59,112 bases of DNA from Alphaproteobacteria bacterium (GTDB taxonomy: Bacteria > Pseudomonadota > Alphaproteobacteria > UBA9655), in contig JAIEPE010000021.1 of NCBI GenBank assembly GCA_019749915.1, positions 1 to 59,112 on the forward strand, written 5' to 3'. The notes under the pieces were generated by a model. The model was not told the DNA's origin, made no database searches, and worked only from the letters and a program-made list of their open reading frames with translations. The stretch's first letter is position 1. Each line of letters starts with the position of its first letter. The position numbers were made by a program, and so were the translations under genes. Below, piece after piece: positions 6,849-14,296 of this stretch.

Positions 6849-7844
6849 ATGAACCTCATCATGTCTAGTTGTGCCTTAGTCAGTCTCCTCTTAGCAGGGA
6901 CATCCTGCTTTGCTATAAAGCATATGGATTATCATCAATCAGGGATTGTTGATGATAGCTTTGCGCACGTCTATCAATCTTATCGACCCAAAGTTGTTAG
7001 TGATGTTGCTCAAGAAGTGTTAGATGAGAAATATTCGGATACAGAATCTCTTAACTTAAGCGATAATTATATCCTTGATCCTGGACTAGAAATTTTAAGG
7101 GATAATCTGTGGAAGAGTGGAAGATTACCTGCTTTAAGAGAATTAGATTTATCTTTCAATAGAGTTACCTCTCAAGGACTTCCCTCTTTTGAAGAAATTT
7201 TAGAGAGAGAAGCCTTTCAATATCTAAACATAGTTGGAAATCCTGCGGCTTCAATTGAATCAAAATCTTTCTTTACGGGATTGAAAGAAAATCATTTAAG
7301 AAAATTAATCTGGATTCCTGAGAAATGGATTGAGGGAAGAAAGTGGACCATTCTTTTAGAGGGTAGGCCAGATTCAGAAACTGTTAATGACCTTGTCTCT
7401 CTTGTCCACAAACAATATTATGACAAAAAAAGAGGAGAGCTTTTATCCCCAGATGAAAGTTCAATAGATGAAAATAATCCCCTTAATGATCCCTCTCCTC
7501 TTGTTTTAAAACAAGAAACTGAACGTCTACAACAAATTTATCAACAGGCTCGTGAAGGCAATGGAGAAGACGCTGATTCAATAGGAATTTACTACTTGCG
7601 TGGGCGGGAAGGTGTAAAAGAAAATAAGAAGAAGGCGCTTTGGTGGTTTAAATATGCCGCAAATCTTGGCAGTGCCGATGGTTATTATAACTGGGGCAAA
7701 CTTATGCAAGAGCTAGGCCAACCAGAAGAAGGGATGAGGCTTATAGAAGAAGCGGCTAAGAGATGGCATTTTTCAGCAAGAGAAATGTTAGGTTGGAATG
7801 ACAGTGCTACACCAGAATCTTCTACTGAAATTGTGGATCAGTAG
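6849..7844 (+). CDS. Secreted LRR plus Sel1-like repeat protein
   Basis: 331 residues. Signal peptide LVSLLLAGTSCFA (residues about 10-22). Residues 60-140 hold LRR units (ESLNLSDNYILDPGL, LRELDLSFNRVTSQGL, FQYLNIVGNPA). From about residue 235 there are Sel1-type repeats: IGIYYLRGREGVKENKKKAL and WWFKYAANLGSADGYYNWGK, i.e. tandem helix pairs that bind proteins. An AGGAGAG ribosome site lies upstream. The next gene starts 3 bases after the stop, so the two are coupled. The LRR plus Sel1 fusion is a typical layout for host-directed effectors, but that is inference. Confidence 0.82.
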   Translation: MNLIMSSCALVSLLLAGTSCFAIKHMDYHQSGIVDDSFAHVYQSYRPKVVSDVAQEVLDEKYSDTESLNLSDNYILDPGLEILRDNLWKSGRLPALRELDLSFNRVTSQGLPSFEEILEREAFQYLNIVGNPAASIESKSFFTGLKENHLRKLIWIPEKWIEGRKWTILLEGRPDSETVNDLVSLVHKQYYDKKRGELLSPDESSIDENNPLNDPSPLVLKQETERLQQIYQQAREGNGEDADSIGIYYLRGREGVKENKKKALWWFKYAANLGSADGYYNWGKLMQELGQPEEGMRLIEEAAKRWHFSAREMLGWNDSATPESSTEIVDQ

Positions 7845-7847
7845 ATT

Positions 7848-9206
7848 ATGAAAATACTCTATATTTTAAAAACTTACTTTTTAATTGTCTTATTAAGTAC
7901 GAACGTTTGTGCTGTTAACGAGGGCTGGTTTTGGCGTGAATCATTTGATGGGGAGATAAGGGGAAAGAAAATTCCTATAGATCCTATTCATACTGATTTA
8001 GCCCGCCAAGAATTTGCTTTATTTGAAAGGCTAAATGATCGTCGCCAAGGGAAGCCATGTAGTACCAATATCGTGCTAGCTTCCTTAAGTCTTTTAGTAG
8101 AAGATTGCTCGACGGGGGAACTTCTGTGCTTAACTGAACCTATTGGAAATTATAGGGATGTTGCTGATATTTTTAGTGCACCTCCAAAGCCTCAACCCTT
8201 TGTTTTCTTAAGTGATAGTGCGTACAAAAGAGGAACAAGTGGATCTATTCTCTCTATCCTTAAAGATGAACTGACTCAGTCTTATGATATTGTAATGCCC
8301 TACTCTTTGAATTCTATGCAAGAAATACTTAAGTTGATTCAGGAACTTGCTTCCAGTGGCGCTCATAATGCTTCCTCCAGTAGTTCTTTATCCCCAGCCT
8401 TAGATCCTCAAGTATTAGAGATGTTAATAAAAGAAACAACGGAAGGGTTAGAATGTCTTGGCGAGTTAAACAGGTTAGAGCAAGAATTTGCATTAACTGG
8501 AGATAGTCCAACGCATCTTTATAGAAAAGATGCAACCCTTAAACGTTTAAGCGAATTCCAAAAACAAAAAGGGACGCTTACAGAAGCAAAAAGAACCTTA
8601 AAGGAAATGTCTCTAGATAGCGGGCAAACTGAAGAAGCTCTTTCAGAAGCAGAGCATAAAATCTCCCAAAAGGAAGAAATTCTAAAGAGAGTACAAACCG
8701 TAAGAGATCAGTATGATGCCCTTGATATAAAGGGAAAATATAACCATTCTGAACAAAATTTATTATATCACCTCAAAGAAGGTATTTTTGACAAATTCCT
8801 TAGTAATTTTAGAGAGAAGATCCTCCAAGATCATGGTCGCCCTCTATTTAGAGGGGCTATTTTTCACCTGCATTCACGGTTGGATATTTGTGAAAGATGT
8901 GCCCCTGCTATAAAACTGGAAAGCCAAAGAATAAGTTCTAAAATCATTGAGGGGCTTCAACGATTTAACCCCCCAGAGACTCCTCTTCCAACTTTCCAGA
9001 TGCTGGCATCTGTTCGGCAGGAGTTTTCAAACAGTAAAGGAGATTTGGGGTATCGTCGGCATTCTTTCGGTCATGACGGAAGATTTGAGGAAAGAATTGA
9101 CTTGTTGGATCCTATCCCTCATTTTTATATGAAAGTTGTTGAACCATTACCAAAACCAATCGTGGGGCAAAGCCAAGCATCAACAAGCTCATCATCACAT
9201 AATTGA
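7848..9206 (+). CDS. Secreted protein with deaminase-like HSE...CERC pattern
   Basis: 452 residues. Signal peptide at residues 1-23 (TYFLIVLLSTNVCA). Residues about 195-295 are helical with a probable coiled coil (KGTLTEAKRTLKEMSL, SEAEHKISQKEEILKRVQ). The C-terminal part has YNHSEQNLLYHL with H300-S-E302, and about 45 residues later FHLHSRLDICERC with C348-E-R-C351. The spacing and setting (H-x-E on one helix, S-x-x-x-x-C-x-x-C after a strand) are those of the zinc site of the cytidine-deaminase-like superfamily, including several bacterial toxin and effector deaminases such as the OTT_1508-like group of Orientia. The gene is coupled to the LRR-Sel1 gene before it. Deaminase activity is a hypothesis; another zinc protein remains possible. 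The tail is Ser-rich. Confidence 0.6.
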   Translation: MKILYILKTYFLIVLLSTNVCAVNEGWFWRESFDGEIRGKKIPIDPIHTDLARQEFALFERLNDRRQGKPCSTNIVLASLSLLVEDCSTGELLCLTEPIGNYRDVADIFSAPPKPQPFVFLSDSAYKRGTSGSILSILKDELTQSYDIVMPYSLNSMQEILKLIQELASSGAHNASSSSSLSPALDPQVLEMLIKETTEGLECLGELNRLEQEFALTGDSPTHLYRKDATLKRLSEFQKQKGTLTEAKRTLKEMSLDSGQTEEALSEAEHKISQKEEILKRVQTVRDQYDALDIKGKYNHSEQNLLYHLKEGIFDKFLSNFREKILQDHGRPLFRGAIFHLHSRLDICERCAPAIKLESQRISSKIIEGLQRFNPPETPLPTFQMLASVRQEFSNSKGDLGYRRHSFGHDGRFEERIDLLDPIPHFYMKVVEPLPKPIVGQSQASTSSSSHN

Positions 9207-9252
9207 TTCTTCAATGAGTATAATCCTCCCTCTGCTTTGCAACTATGTAAGG

Positions 9253-9849
9253 CTAATAAGGGAATGATTCATAGTAATTCTTATGAGTTTGGTACCATAC
9301 CCCATATTTTTCCCGTTCAACTACGGGAAATTTATCTTCTAACGAGGCATTAAAAGAAAAAACAACTTTTTGGTAAAATTTACCTATTAGCTCTTTATTT
9401 TCCTCACGGTCTTTCACGAAAGAAAATACCCTCCAAGCGATTCCGTTACCTACAATATTTACATACTCAAGGCTGTTAAACTTCTCAAGAATCAAAGCTA
9501 AAAGTATAAGATCTTCATCTTCACGTAGTTCACTGATACAAAGGTTAAGAAACTTAAGATTAGGAAGATAAGGAAGCAACTCATCAGTAATTTTTTTGAG
9601 CCCTGACGTGTGAAGCAGAGTACCTTTAAGATTTAAGCTATCAAATTCTTCAAGGTCTTCTGGATCTAATGCACGTGTGAGGCGAATAAATTTACTTAAG
9701 GAGACATAACCCTCTCCCCTAAGCCACTCGATATCTTCATCACTAACAACCTTTGTACCATCTAAATTAAGGCTTTTAAGGATGGAAGTATTTAAGCTAA
9801 GCACAAGAAGAAGAGTTATAATGAGATAAAATCTCATTTTAAGTTTCAT
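9253..9849 (-). CDS. Secreted LRR-like protein, family copy 2
   Basis: 198 residues, with AGGAGACAAAAT before the ATG. Signal peptide FYLIITLLLVLSLNTSI. It carries the family marks DGTKVVSDEDIEWLRGEGYV, LEEFDSLNLKGTLLHTSGLK, LPYLPNLKFLNLCISELR, SLEYVNIVGNGIA, VVFSFNASLEDKFP and WYQTHKNYY. It converges with the deaminase-like gene (46-base gap). Unlike copies 3-5 it lacks the conserved upstream leader described at 9966, and it differs in its signal region. Confidence 0.8.
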   Translation of the reverse strand: MKLKMRFYLIITLLLVLSLNTSILKSLNLDGTKVVSDEDIEWLRGEGYVSLSKFIRLTRALDPEDLEEFDSLNLKGTLLHTSGLKKITDELLPYLPNLKFLNLCISELREDEDLILLALILEKFNSLEYVNIVGNGIAWRVFSFVKDREENKELIGKFYQKVVFSFNASLEDKFPVVEREKYGVWYQTHKNYYESFPY

Positions 9850-9965
9850 ATTTTGTCTCCTGTTTTGTTTAATTCAAAAATTAGCCCCTGCTTTAATCTC
9901 ATAAGTGCATAACATTGAGGGACTAGAAAAAAGCTTATGAATAAGAAAAAACCCTTTATTATATT

Positions 9966-10067
9966 TATTTTCATTTTTACCCATTCAATATATTTTATCT
10001 TATTTAAGTGTTTCGTCCAAGAGTATGATGGAGTAAAGTATGAAGGCTTAGCATCAAAAGAGGTTAT
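9966..10067 (+). repeat. Leader repeat upstream of LRR copy 3
   Basis: This AT-rich stretch directly before the start codon closely matches 10717-10821 (before copy 4), and its last ~60 bases match the upstream region of copy 5 (13072-13135, minus strand). Shared cores are CATTTTTACC, TTAGGTGTGTAGTCCAAGAG-like and GATGGAGTAA-like. It was duplicated with the genes and probably carries their promoter; it could also hold the 3' remnant of a lost upstream gene. Confidence 0.65.
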
Positions 10068-10676
10068 ATGAAAAAAATAGAATTCTATTTGATAGCCATA
10101 TTTCTTGCTTTTAGCTTAAACAGCTCAGTGGCAGTCAGCAGTATTTTGGATGGAACAAAGGTTGTTAGTGATGAAGATATCGAGTGGCTTGAGGGAGAAG
10201 ATGTTGTTTCAACAAGTAAATTCATTCAACAAACTCTTGTTTTAGACCCAGAAGAACTTAAAGATGTTGAAACTTTGGATCTTCACAGTACTTCGCTTCA
10301 CACGTCAGGGCTCAAAAAAATTACTGATGAGTTGCTTCCTTACCTCCCTAATCTTAAATTTCTTAACCTTTATGCCAGTCAACTACGAACACGTGAGGAT
10401 CTTGAAATTCTTGCTTCTATTCTTGAAAGATTTGGCAGCCTCCAGTATGTAAGCATTGTAGCTAATGGAATTGCGAATCAGGCACTTTCTTTTGTGAAAG
10501 AGCATGAGGAGCAGAAAGAAATAACAGATAAATTTCAACAGAAGGTTGTTTTTTCTTTTAACGCCTTGCTAGAAGATAAGTTCCCCTTAGCTGAGCGGGA
10601 ACATTATAATGATTGGTATCAAACGCATATAAGATATTATAATACAAATTATTATCTACCAACTTTGCCTTATTGA
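10068..10676 (+). CDS. Secreted LRR-like protein, family copy 3
   Basis: 202 residues. Signal peptide EFYLIAIFLAFSLNSSVAV. The N-terminal ~75 mature residues are nearly identical to copy 4 (10822): GTKVVSDEDIEWLEGEDVVS, TSKFIQQTLVLDPEEL. LRR strands: ETLDLHSTSLHTSGLK, LPNLKFLNLYASQLR, LQYVSIVANGIA. The C-terminus NDWYQTHIRYYNTNYYL is shared with copies 4 and 5. Copies 3 and 4 form a recent tandem duplication including leader and signal peptide. No enzyme motif. Confidence 0.82.
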   Translation: MKKIEFYLIAIFLAFSLNSSVAVSSILDGTKVVSDEDIEWLEGEDVVSTSKFIQQTLVLDPEELKDVETLDLHSTSLHTSGLKKITDELLPYLPNLKFLNLYASQLRTREDLEILASILERFGSLQYVSIVANGIANQALSFVKEHEEQKEITDKFQQKVVFSFNALLEDKFPLAEREHYNDWYQTHIRYYNTNYYLPTLPY

Positions 10677-10716
10677 GGTTTTTTGATTAAAAAATAAAAG
10701 TGTGCATAACATTGAG

Positions 10717-10821
10717 GATTATTTTCATTTTTACCAATTCTATATATTTTACCTCGTTTAGGTGTGTAGTCCAAGAGTGCGATGGAGTAAGGTATGAAGG
10801 CTTAGCATGAATGGAGATTAT
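10717..10821 (+). repeat. Leader repeat upstream of LRR copy 4
   Basis: Second copy of the sequence at 9966-10067, ending at the same distance before an ATGAAAAAAATAGA start. A GGAG ribosome site is retained. Confidence 0.65.
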
Positions 10822-11430
10822 ATGAAAAAAATAGAGTTCTATTTGATAACCTTGTTTTTTGCTCTCAGCTTAAACAGCTCAATGGCAGTCGGCAGTACTT
10901 TGAATGGAACAAAGGTTGTGAGTGATGAAGATATCGAGTGGCTTGAGGGAGAAGATGTTGTTTCAACAAGTAAATTCATTCAACAAACCCTTGTTTTAGA
11001 TCCAGAAAAACTTGCAGAGGTGGATAATTTAGATCTACACAGTACCTTGCTTCGAACATCGGGACTCAGAAAGATCTCACAAAACTTACTTCCTTACCTT
11101 CCTAATCTTAAATTTCTTAATCTTTTTGTTAGTGATCTAGGAAGTGATGAAGATCTCGAAACTCTTGCTTCTATTCTTGAGAGATTTCATACTCTTCAAT
11201 ATGTTGATATTATAGGGAATAATATTGCTGACAGAGTGTTTTCTTATGTAAAGGCTCATGAGGGACAAAAAGAATTAACAGATAGGTTTCAAAACAAAGT
11301 TGTTTTTTCTTTTAAAACACTGCTTGAGAGTCAATTTCCCATAGCGGGGCGTGAACATTATAATGATTGGTATCAAACGCATATAAGATACTATAGTACA
11401 AACTATTATCTATCGACTTTGCCTTATTGA
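10822..11430 (+). CDS. Secreted LRR-like protein, family copy 4
   Basis: 202 residues from the ATG at 10822, which has GGAG nine bases upstream; the in-frame ATG at 10807 is less likely because the family start MKKIEFYLI is shared. Signal peptide FYLITLFFALSLNSSMAVGS. It is closest to copy 3 in the first half. The LRR half differs more: DNLDLHSTLLRTSGLRK, LPNLKFLNLFVSDLGSDE, LQYVDIIGNNIA. The family ending NDWYQTHIRYYSTNYYL is kept. Faster change in the middle than at the ends is what one expects if the repeats are the partner-binding part. Confidence 0.82.
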   Translation: MKKIEFYLITLFFALSLNSSMAVGSTLNGTKVVSDEDIEWLEGEDVVSTSKFIQQTLVLDPEKLAEVDNLDLHSTLLRTSGLRKISQNLLPYLPNLKFLNLFVSDLGSDEDLETLASILERFHTLQYVDIIGNNIADRVFSYVKAHEGQKELTDRFQNKVVFSFKTLLESQFPIAGREHYNDWYQTHIRYYSTNYYLSTLPY

Positions 11431-11459
11431 GGCTTTTTGATTATTTCTACATATTCGTT

Positions 11460-11957
11460 TTAGTATTTTATAGTTATATCTTCATCTGCATTAAAAAAAG
11501 CTTTAAGGATACTGTCTGTATCAGGTTGATCAATGGCGCTTGTGGTTTGGTTGCTTATGGCTTTTGCCCTTGCAGCCTTCATTAAAGCTCTTTCATATTT
11601 TTTACCAACCTTTTCAATAAGCATAAGTACTGCAAACTTCGTTGGTGTAACGCTGCTTTCATCATAGACAAACTTACAATCTTCTACAAATTGACGAAAT
11701 TTAAAGTCTTGAACTTTTGCTACGGCTGCTTCACAAAAATCATCGAAACTGCTTACCTCAGTATATTTTTTGGGGAAGATTTCTGCATCAGATAAAAAAT
11801 GCAAATGATCCTTAATTTGACTTTTCAAACGGATCCCTGCCCATATTTTAGTCATACATTCTTCAGCTTCAGAGTCTAATCTTTTTGCATTATAACCATA
11901 AGCCGCAGTCGTTATTTGTGAGGCCAGGACTAAAGTTCCAAATAATTTTTCAAACAT
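11460..11957 (-). CDS. Secreted helical protein, paralogue of the 4704 gene
   Basis: About 165 residues from the ATG at 11957, which overlaps the stop of the preceding gene (ATGTTTGA), so translation is coupled. Signal peptide EKLFGTLVLASQITTAAYG. Shared motifs with 4704-5201: SQIKDHLHFLSDAE, FRQFVEDCKFVYDESS, LIEKVGKKYERAL. Longer starts (11966, 11984, 12005) are possible but run into the upstream gene. Function unknown; one conserved Cys in the DCK motif. Confidence 0.65.
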   Translation of the reverse strand: MFEKLFGTLVLASQITTAAYGYNAKRLDSEAEECMTKIWAGIRLKSQIKDHLHFLSDAEIFPKKYTEVSSFDDFCEAAVAKVQDFKFRQFVEDCKFVYDESSVTPTKFAVLMLIEKVGKKYERALMKAARAKAISNQTTSAIDQPDTDSILKAFFNADEDITIKY

Positions 11958-12279
11958 GTTTCTCATAATAAATAATATCTTCATCAGGGTCCGTTTTTGT
12001 AACAATTCTGTGGGGAAGGATAAATGATTTTTTCTTTAGTTCATCAAGGGCTTTGTTGTCTAAGAGTGTATCCCCAGTTTTACCTTTAAATTTATCCTGT
12101 ACGAAAATTTTGTTACCTTCCCAATCAATAGCTGTTACCTTTCTTTGAACTTTTCTTGATTTTTGATGCAATAATTCCAGCAGTTCTTTACTCATTATCC
12201 CGCTACACTTTACCTCACTACTAAGTAGGCCATTGCAAATAAAACTTGAGATTAATAATGCTGCAGCTCTTCTTATCAT
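11950..12279 (-). CDS. Small secreted protein of unknown function
   Basis: About 109 residues from the ATG at 12279, preceded by AAAGGAAATCG. Signal peptide AAALLISSFICNGLLSSEV. The mature part is short and charged (RKVQRKVTAIDWEGNKIFVQ, TDPDEDIIYYEKHV). It is the first gene of a two-gene coupled unit with 11460-11957. I recognise no family. Confidence 0.6.
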   Translation of the reverse strand: MIRRAAALLISSFICNGLLSSEVKCSGIMSKELLELLHQKSRKVQRKVTAIDWEGNKIFVQDKFKGKTGDTLLDNKALDELKKKSFILPHRIVTKTDPDEDIIYYEKHV

Positions 12280-12462
12280 AATACGATTTCCTTTCAAAAT
12301 TTCCCTGTGGGAATTAACCTCACTCTCATCTTTTCTCATAAACAGCTAATCATGCACCAGTACATCGTGATTAACAACCTGGCCTTGAAATAATAAATAT
12401 GTATCTATAAAATGACTTTTAAACATAAAATTCTCTCTTGCCATTTTTTTAATCAAAAAGCC

Positions 12463-13071
12463 TTAATAAGGCAAAGCTAATAGATAATAATTTGTATTAT
12501 AATATCTTATATGCGTTTGGTACCAATCATCGTATTTTTCTCTGTCAGTTGCAGAAAATTCTCTTTTCAATAAAATATTGAAAGAAAAAACAACTTTTTT
12601 ACGAAATTTATCCATTAATGCTTCTTGATCTTCATGTTCTTTCACAAAGGAAAATGTTTGTTTAGCGATTCCATTACCTGCAATATCAATATATTTAAGA
12701 TTATCATACCTCATAAGAATAGAAGCAAGGAGCTTAAGGTCTTCAGAGGTACGTAACTGAGTGGTGTAAAGGTTGAGGAATTGGAGATTCGGAAGGTGAG
12801 GAAGCAATTCTTCAGCAACTTTTTTAAAGCCTAACGTGCCAAGCAAAGCACCTTGTAAATTTAAAGTTTCAACCTCTGCAAGTTCTTCTGGATCTAAAGC
12901 ACGAGTTTGTCGAATAAATTTGCTCGTTGAGACATAACCTTCATCTTTAAGCCACTCGATATCCTCATCACCGACTACCTTTGTTCCATCCAAAGTACGA
13001 CCTGCCATAACTGAGCTATTTAAGCTGAGAGCGAGAAACAAGGCTACCAAATAGAACTCTATTTTTTTCAT
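12463..13071 (-). CDS. Secreted LRR-like protein, family copy 5
   Basis: 202 residues, with ACGGAGATTAT before the ATG as in copy 4. Signal peptide FYLVALFLALSLNSSVMAG. Family marks: DGTKVVGDEDIEWLKDEGYV, ETLNLQGALLGTLGFKK, LPNLQFLNLYTTQLRTSE, NLKYIDIAGNGIA, DDWYQTHIRYYNTNYYL. Its upstream bases share the leader of copies 3 and 4. It is on the opposite strand to them, so the family has expanded by both tandem copying and inversion. Confidence 0.82.
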   Translation of the reverse strand: MKKIEFYLVALFLALSLNSSVMAGRTLDGTKVVGDEDIEWLKDEGYVSTSKFIRQTRALDPEELAEVETLNLQGALLGTLGFKKVAEELLPHLPNLQFLNLYTTQLRTSEDLKLLASILMRYDNLKYIDIAGNGIAKQTFSFVKEHEDQEALMDKFRKKVVFSFNILLKREFSATDREKYDDWYQTHIRYYNTNYYLLALPY

Positions 13072-13135
13072 ATAATCTCCGTTAATACTAAGTCTTTATA
13101 TCTTATCCCATTACACTCTTGAACTAAACAACTAG
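13072..13135 (-). repeat. Leader repeat upstream of LRR copy 5
   Basis: Read on the minus strand, this matches the last ~60 bases of the leaders at 9966 and 10717 (TTCAAGAGTGTAATGG, GGAGATTAT). It is the third copy of the conserved leader. Confidence 0.6.
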
Positions 13136-13287
13136 GTCTGTTTGAAGCACTTTCATATCGTAAAGGTCTGTGCTCATCGAAAATCTTTGACCAAGAGCAG
13201 CTCCAGCTTTTCTGAGGAAAAACACATTTGTATATTCTATACAAAAGATCTATTATTAACCATGACATTATTTAAAAATGAATTAAA

Positions 13288-13845
13288 ATGAAGAAAATTA
13301 AAATCTTAATTTTAGCTCTTCCTCTTTTCCTTAGTGCAGGAGAGGGAAGGTGTGTTCATTTTGTTGAATATTCGGGTTTTGGGGTTGAAGATCCTCCGCG
13401 AACGAGTAGCGCTTCCCTAAACATTAAACTCATCCTTGAAGAAGATATTCTTAAAAGAGAGGAAAATGATATTGAGGGAATTAATTTGAGTGCAAATCGT
13501 TTAACAAATGAAGGTGTGCGTTACCTTATTAATACTCTTACAAGTCCTGAGCATGCTTCTAAGTTTAAGAATTTAAAGTATCTTAATTTACTAGCAAATC
13601 CAGTAGATCTTTCTGTTTTAAGTATCTGTAAGCCGCTTTTAGAACAAGATCAGTTTAAGTTTCTTGACCTGCGGCATACACGTGCTATGGACACAATGTA
13701 TTTTTCTTATGCTTTAGAAAATGAATTTAAAACTGTAGCTCATAAAATAATTTATGTATCTCCTAGATATTTACATGTTTTTAAAACAAGAAAAGACATA
13801 TATGAACCACACAGAAGATATCACGACCTAAATTTATGGCGATAA
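13288..13845 (+). CDS. Secreted LRR protein, divergent subfamily
   Basis: 185 residues. Signal peptide KILILALPLFLSAGEGRC. The mature start FVEYSGFGVEDPP recalls the N-termini of the 6278 and 6849 products. LRR strands: EGINLSANRLTNEGVRYL, LKYLNLLANPVDLSV, FKFLDLRHTRAM. It diverges from LRR copy 5, so the ~215 bases between them must hold both promoters. It is the last gene of the cluster before the right-hand direct repeat. Confidence 0.78.
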   Translation: MKKIKILILALPLFLSAGEGRCVHFVEYSGFGVEDPPRTSSASLNIKLILEEDILKREENDIEGINLSANRLTNEGVRYLINTLTSPEHASKFKNLKYLNLLANPVDLSVLSICKPLLEQDQFKFLDLRHTRAMDTMYFSYALENEFKTVAHKIIYVSPRYLHVFKTRKDIYEPHRRYHDLNLWR

Positions 13846-13882
13846 GTATGAGTATAAAGGTTGACAATGAAAAAATTTATCA

Positions 13883-13942
13883 CACTCCCTTCAAAAGACC
13901 CCTCAAAAAGTAAATAGAGAATTTACCGAGTGGTTTATTGAT
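13883..13942 (+). repeat. Right copy of the direct repeat flanking the LRR cluster (XRE 3' end)
   Basis: 55 of 60 bases match 4652-4711. Here it is a gene fragment: the frame reads the end of the XRE product (EFTEWFIDF) and nothing upstream of it encodes the rest of the regulator. It marks the far edge of the secreted-protein cluster. Confidence 0.85.
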
Positions 13943-14296
13943 TTTCTCTGAGCAGCACTTATCTTGGTAAAGAAATAACATTCCCTTTCGCGATTTCATC
14001 AGGCTCCAGGGCAAAAGAGACTTTGGTTATGAACTCGCCTTCTTTTGTTTCACAAGATTCGTAGCCCACTCCATTTTGAATGCACAGCTGTCTTAATTGC
14101 TTCGCCTCGACAAAAAACTCTAAGGGAATCTTCAAATATTGTTTTCCTGCATTCGTGAGAGAATACCGATTGTCTCGGACTTCAATATGAGCAAATCCAT
14201 TCTTGCTCATGATAGAAATTAAAAGGGCTCCATTTTTTGGTGTGCTACAGAGTGGAACGCCGATAGCATTGAGGAGAACGACCTTCGCAAAAAGAG

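Noticed and set aside
13068-13268. 66-codon minus-strand open frame upstream of LRR copy 5
   Set aside because: Weak composition, no ribosome site and no signal peptide; its end coincides with the conserved leader, so it is kept as a possible remnant in that finding rather than as a gene.
14211-14296. 13959-14210 as an independent small winged-helix gene
   Set aside because: Its upstream codons in the same frame read the HATPase N-box, and removal of the IS joins it to the histidine kinase.
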